From: Deltaproteobacteria bacterium
Lineage (GTDB): Bacteria > Desulfobacterota > DSM-4660 > Desulfatiglandales > Desulfatiglandaceae
Reading direction: 5' to 3'
Assembly: GCA_019307815.1 (NCBI GenBank)
Contig: JAFDIV010000011.1
Location: 37,704 to 101,703 of the forward strand
Length of the DNA: 64,000 bases
The notes beneath the pieces are model-generated. The model did not search any database. It was not told where the DNA came from and saw only the letters and a program-made list of their open reading frames with translations. Below, piece by piece: positions 63,532 to 64,000 of this stretch. How positions within the stretch are numbered: position 1 is the first letter of the stretch; each line of letters begins with the position of its first letter. The translations under genes were made by a program, and so were the position numbers.

Positions 63532-64000
63532 CTAAGAAACAGGATTCTCGGCTAAAGGAGTTAGGTTGATTATATAGCCGATTTGTTTTGCTTTTTTCTT
63601 CATGTTCATTATTACTCGTTCTTTGTAACGTTTTTCATAATAATCAGCACCAAGGTCCTGGTAAGGGGTATAAATATTCGAGCTATTTTGTGTGCTGTAG
63701 CGGTAATGGCTTTTGGTGCGCCAAGGCGGGCCCTTAAGCGACGATAGTATGCGCCTAGTGCTGAAGAGCTATTGGTCAAGGTATAGGCAGCTCTACCTGG
63801 CGGTAGACAGGCATACGGAACGCTGCAGCAGCTCGATTCTTTGCTTTACGAGTGGAGCTAGTCTTGACTCTTCCCCCTGTTATACGATTGTTGGGACACA
63901 GGCAGAGCCAGGAGGCAAAATGTTTGGCACTTGGGAAAGCATCTGGATTAAGACCGACCTCTGAGAGGATGGTTTGGACAGTAAGGACATCCCTGTCTGC
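63532..64000 (-). pseudogene. IS110-family transposase, C-terminal part, frameshifted remnant
   Basis: Minus-strand translation from the window edge reads VGLNPDAFPSAKHFASWLC then CPNNRITGGRVKT, matching the Transposase_20 domain of IS110-type enzymes. After a break near 63780-63810 it resumes in another frame as SSALGAYYRRLRARLGAPKA, ITATAHKIARI. After a second break near 63675 it resumes as YYEKRYKERV, MKKKAKQIGY, ending at TAG 63534-63532. The two frame breaks make it inactive. The first break coincides with a small palindrome, TCTACCTGGCGGTAGA. The 5' part lies outside the window. Confidence 0.8.

Noticed and set aside
63713..63964. An 83-codon plus-strand open frame at the right edge.
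   Set aside because: The opposite strand encodes clear IS110 transposase segments; the plus-strand peptide has no domain.
1..64000. CRISPR arrays, tRNA and rRNA genes.
   Set aside because: No regularly spaced direct repeats and no cloverleaf or rRNA-like sequence were recognised on reading; a tRNAscan or Infernal run could still find a cryptic RNA.

Overview
The window looks like chromosomal DNA of an anaerobic deltaproteobacterium (Desulfobacterota-like). This is inferred from the mix of CoA-dependent beta-oxidation genes, ferredoxin-type proteins, liv-type carboxylate transporters, a PilMNO-style secretion cluster and an anaerobic-type nicotinate pathway. No rRNA, tRNA, CRISPR array or replication origin was seen.

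Left part (1-20 kb): an acyl-CoA catabolic region. A plus-strand run carries an acyl-CoA dehydrogenase, a nitronate-monooxygenase-like flavoprotein, a branched-chain-type ABC importer (substrate-binding protein, two ATPases, two permeases) with an acyl-CoA synthetase embedded in it, a truncated SDR remnant, a second acyl-CoA dehydrogenase, a thiolase and its DUF35 partner. After a DraG-like hydrolase, a MoaD/ThiS-like carrier and a VapBC pair, the minus strand holds a third acyl-CoA dehydrogenase, another thiolase, a four-helix-bundle (S23-type) gene bounded by inverted repeats, a hydratase-SDR-SCP2 multifunctional enzyme and a TetR regulator with a perfect palindromic operator candidate.

Middle part (21-43 kb, mostly minus strand): a pgaABCD poly-N-acetylglucosamine locus (pgaA carries a one-base frameshift in an A7 tract), a DUF4139 gene broken by an in-frame TAG, an iron-sulfur flavoprotein-like reductase and a 4Fe-4S protein. 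Then comes a type II secretion/type IV pilus hybrid: GspF, GspE, PilM, PilN, PilO, a PilP/GspC-like protein, a lipoprotein secretin fused to a SPOR domain, three pseudopilins, a small exported protein and a lytic transglycosylase.

Right part (44.5-60.4 kb, minus strand): the most interesting block, a nicotinamide/nicotinate catabolic operon ending at a clear hairpin. In transcription order it has a substrate-binding protein, a fused LivHM permease, LivG, LivF, an MmsA-type CoA-acylating aldehyde dehydrogenase, an exported nicotinamidase, a molybdenum hydroxylase large subunit, enamidase and 6-hydroxynicotinate reductase (Hnr), which overlaps a UPF0280 (ApbE-like) gene, followed by a DUF1185 gene. 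A GntR regulator and a class V aminotransferase lie upstream. Together they predict nicotinamide -> nicotinate -> 6-hydroxynicotinate -> tetrahydro-6-oxonicotinate -> 2-formylglutarate. The aldehyde dehydrogenase may then form glutaryl-CoA with loss of CO2, in place of the Eubacterium barkeri methyleneglutarate branch. The UPF0280 protein is a candidate flavin transferase for the covalent flavin known in Hnr.

Right edge: a phosphoribosyltransferase, a DUF6125-like protein, a membrane metal-dependent hydrolase, a RelBE-type toxin-antitoxin pair with a good promoter, and a decayed IS110-family transposase running off the window. Intergenic regions carry degenerate repeats (variants of gacatttgacatt and gttatgagtgagct) and a small inverted-repeat-bounded element.
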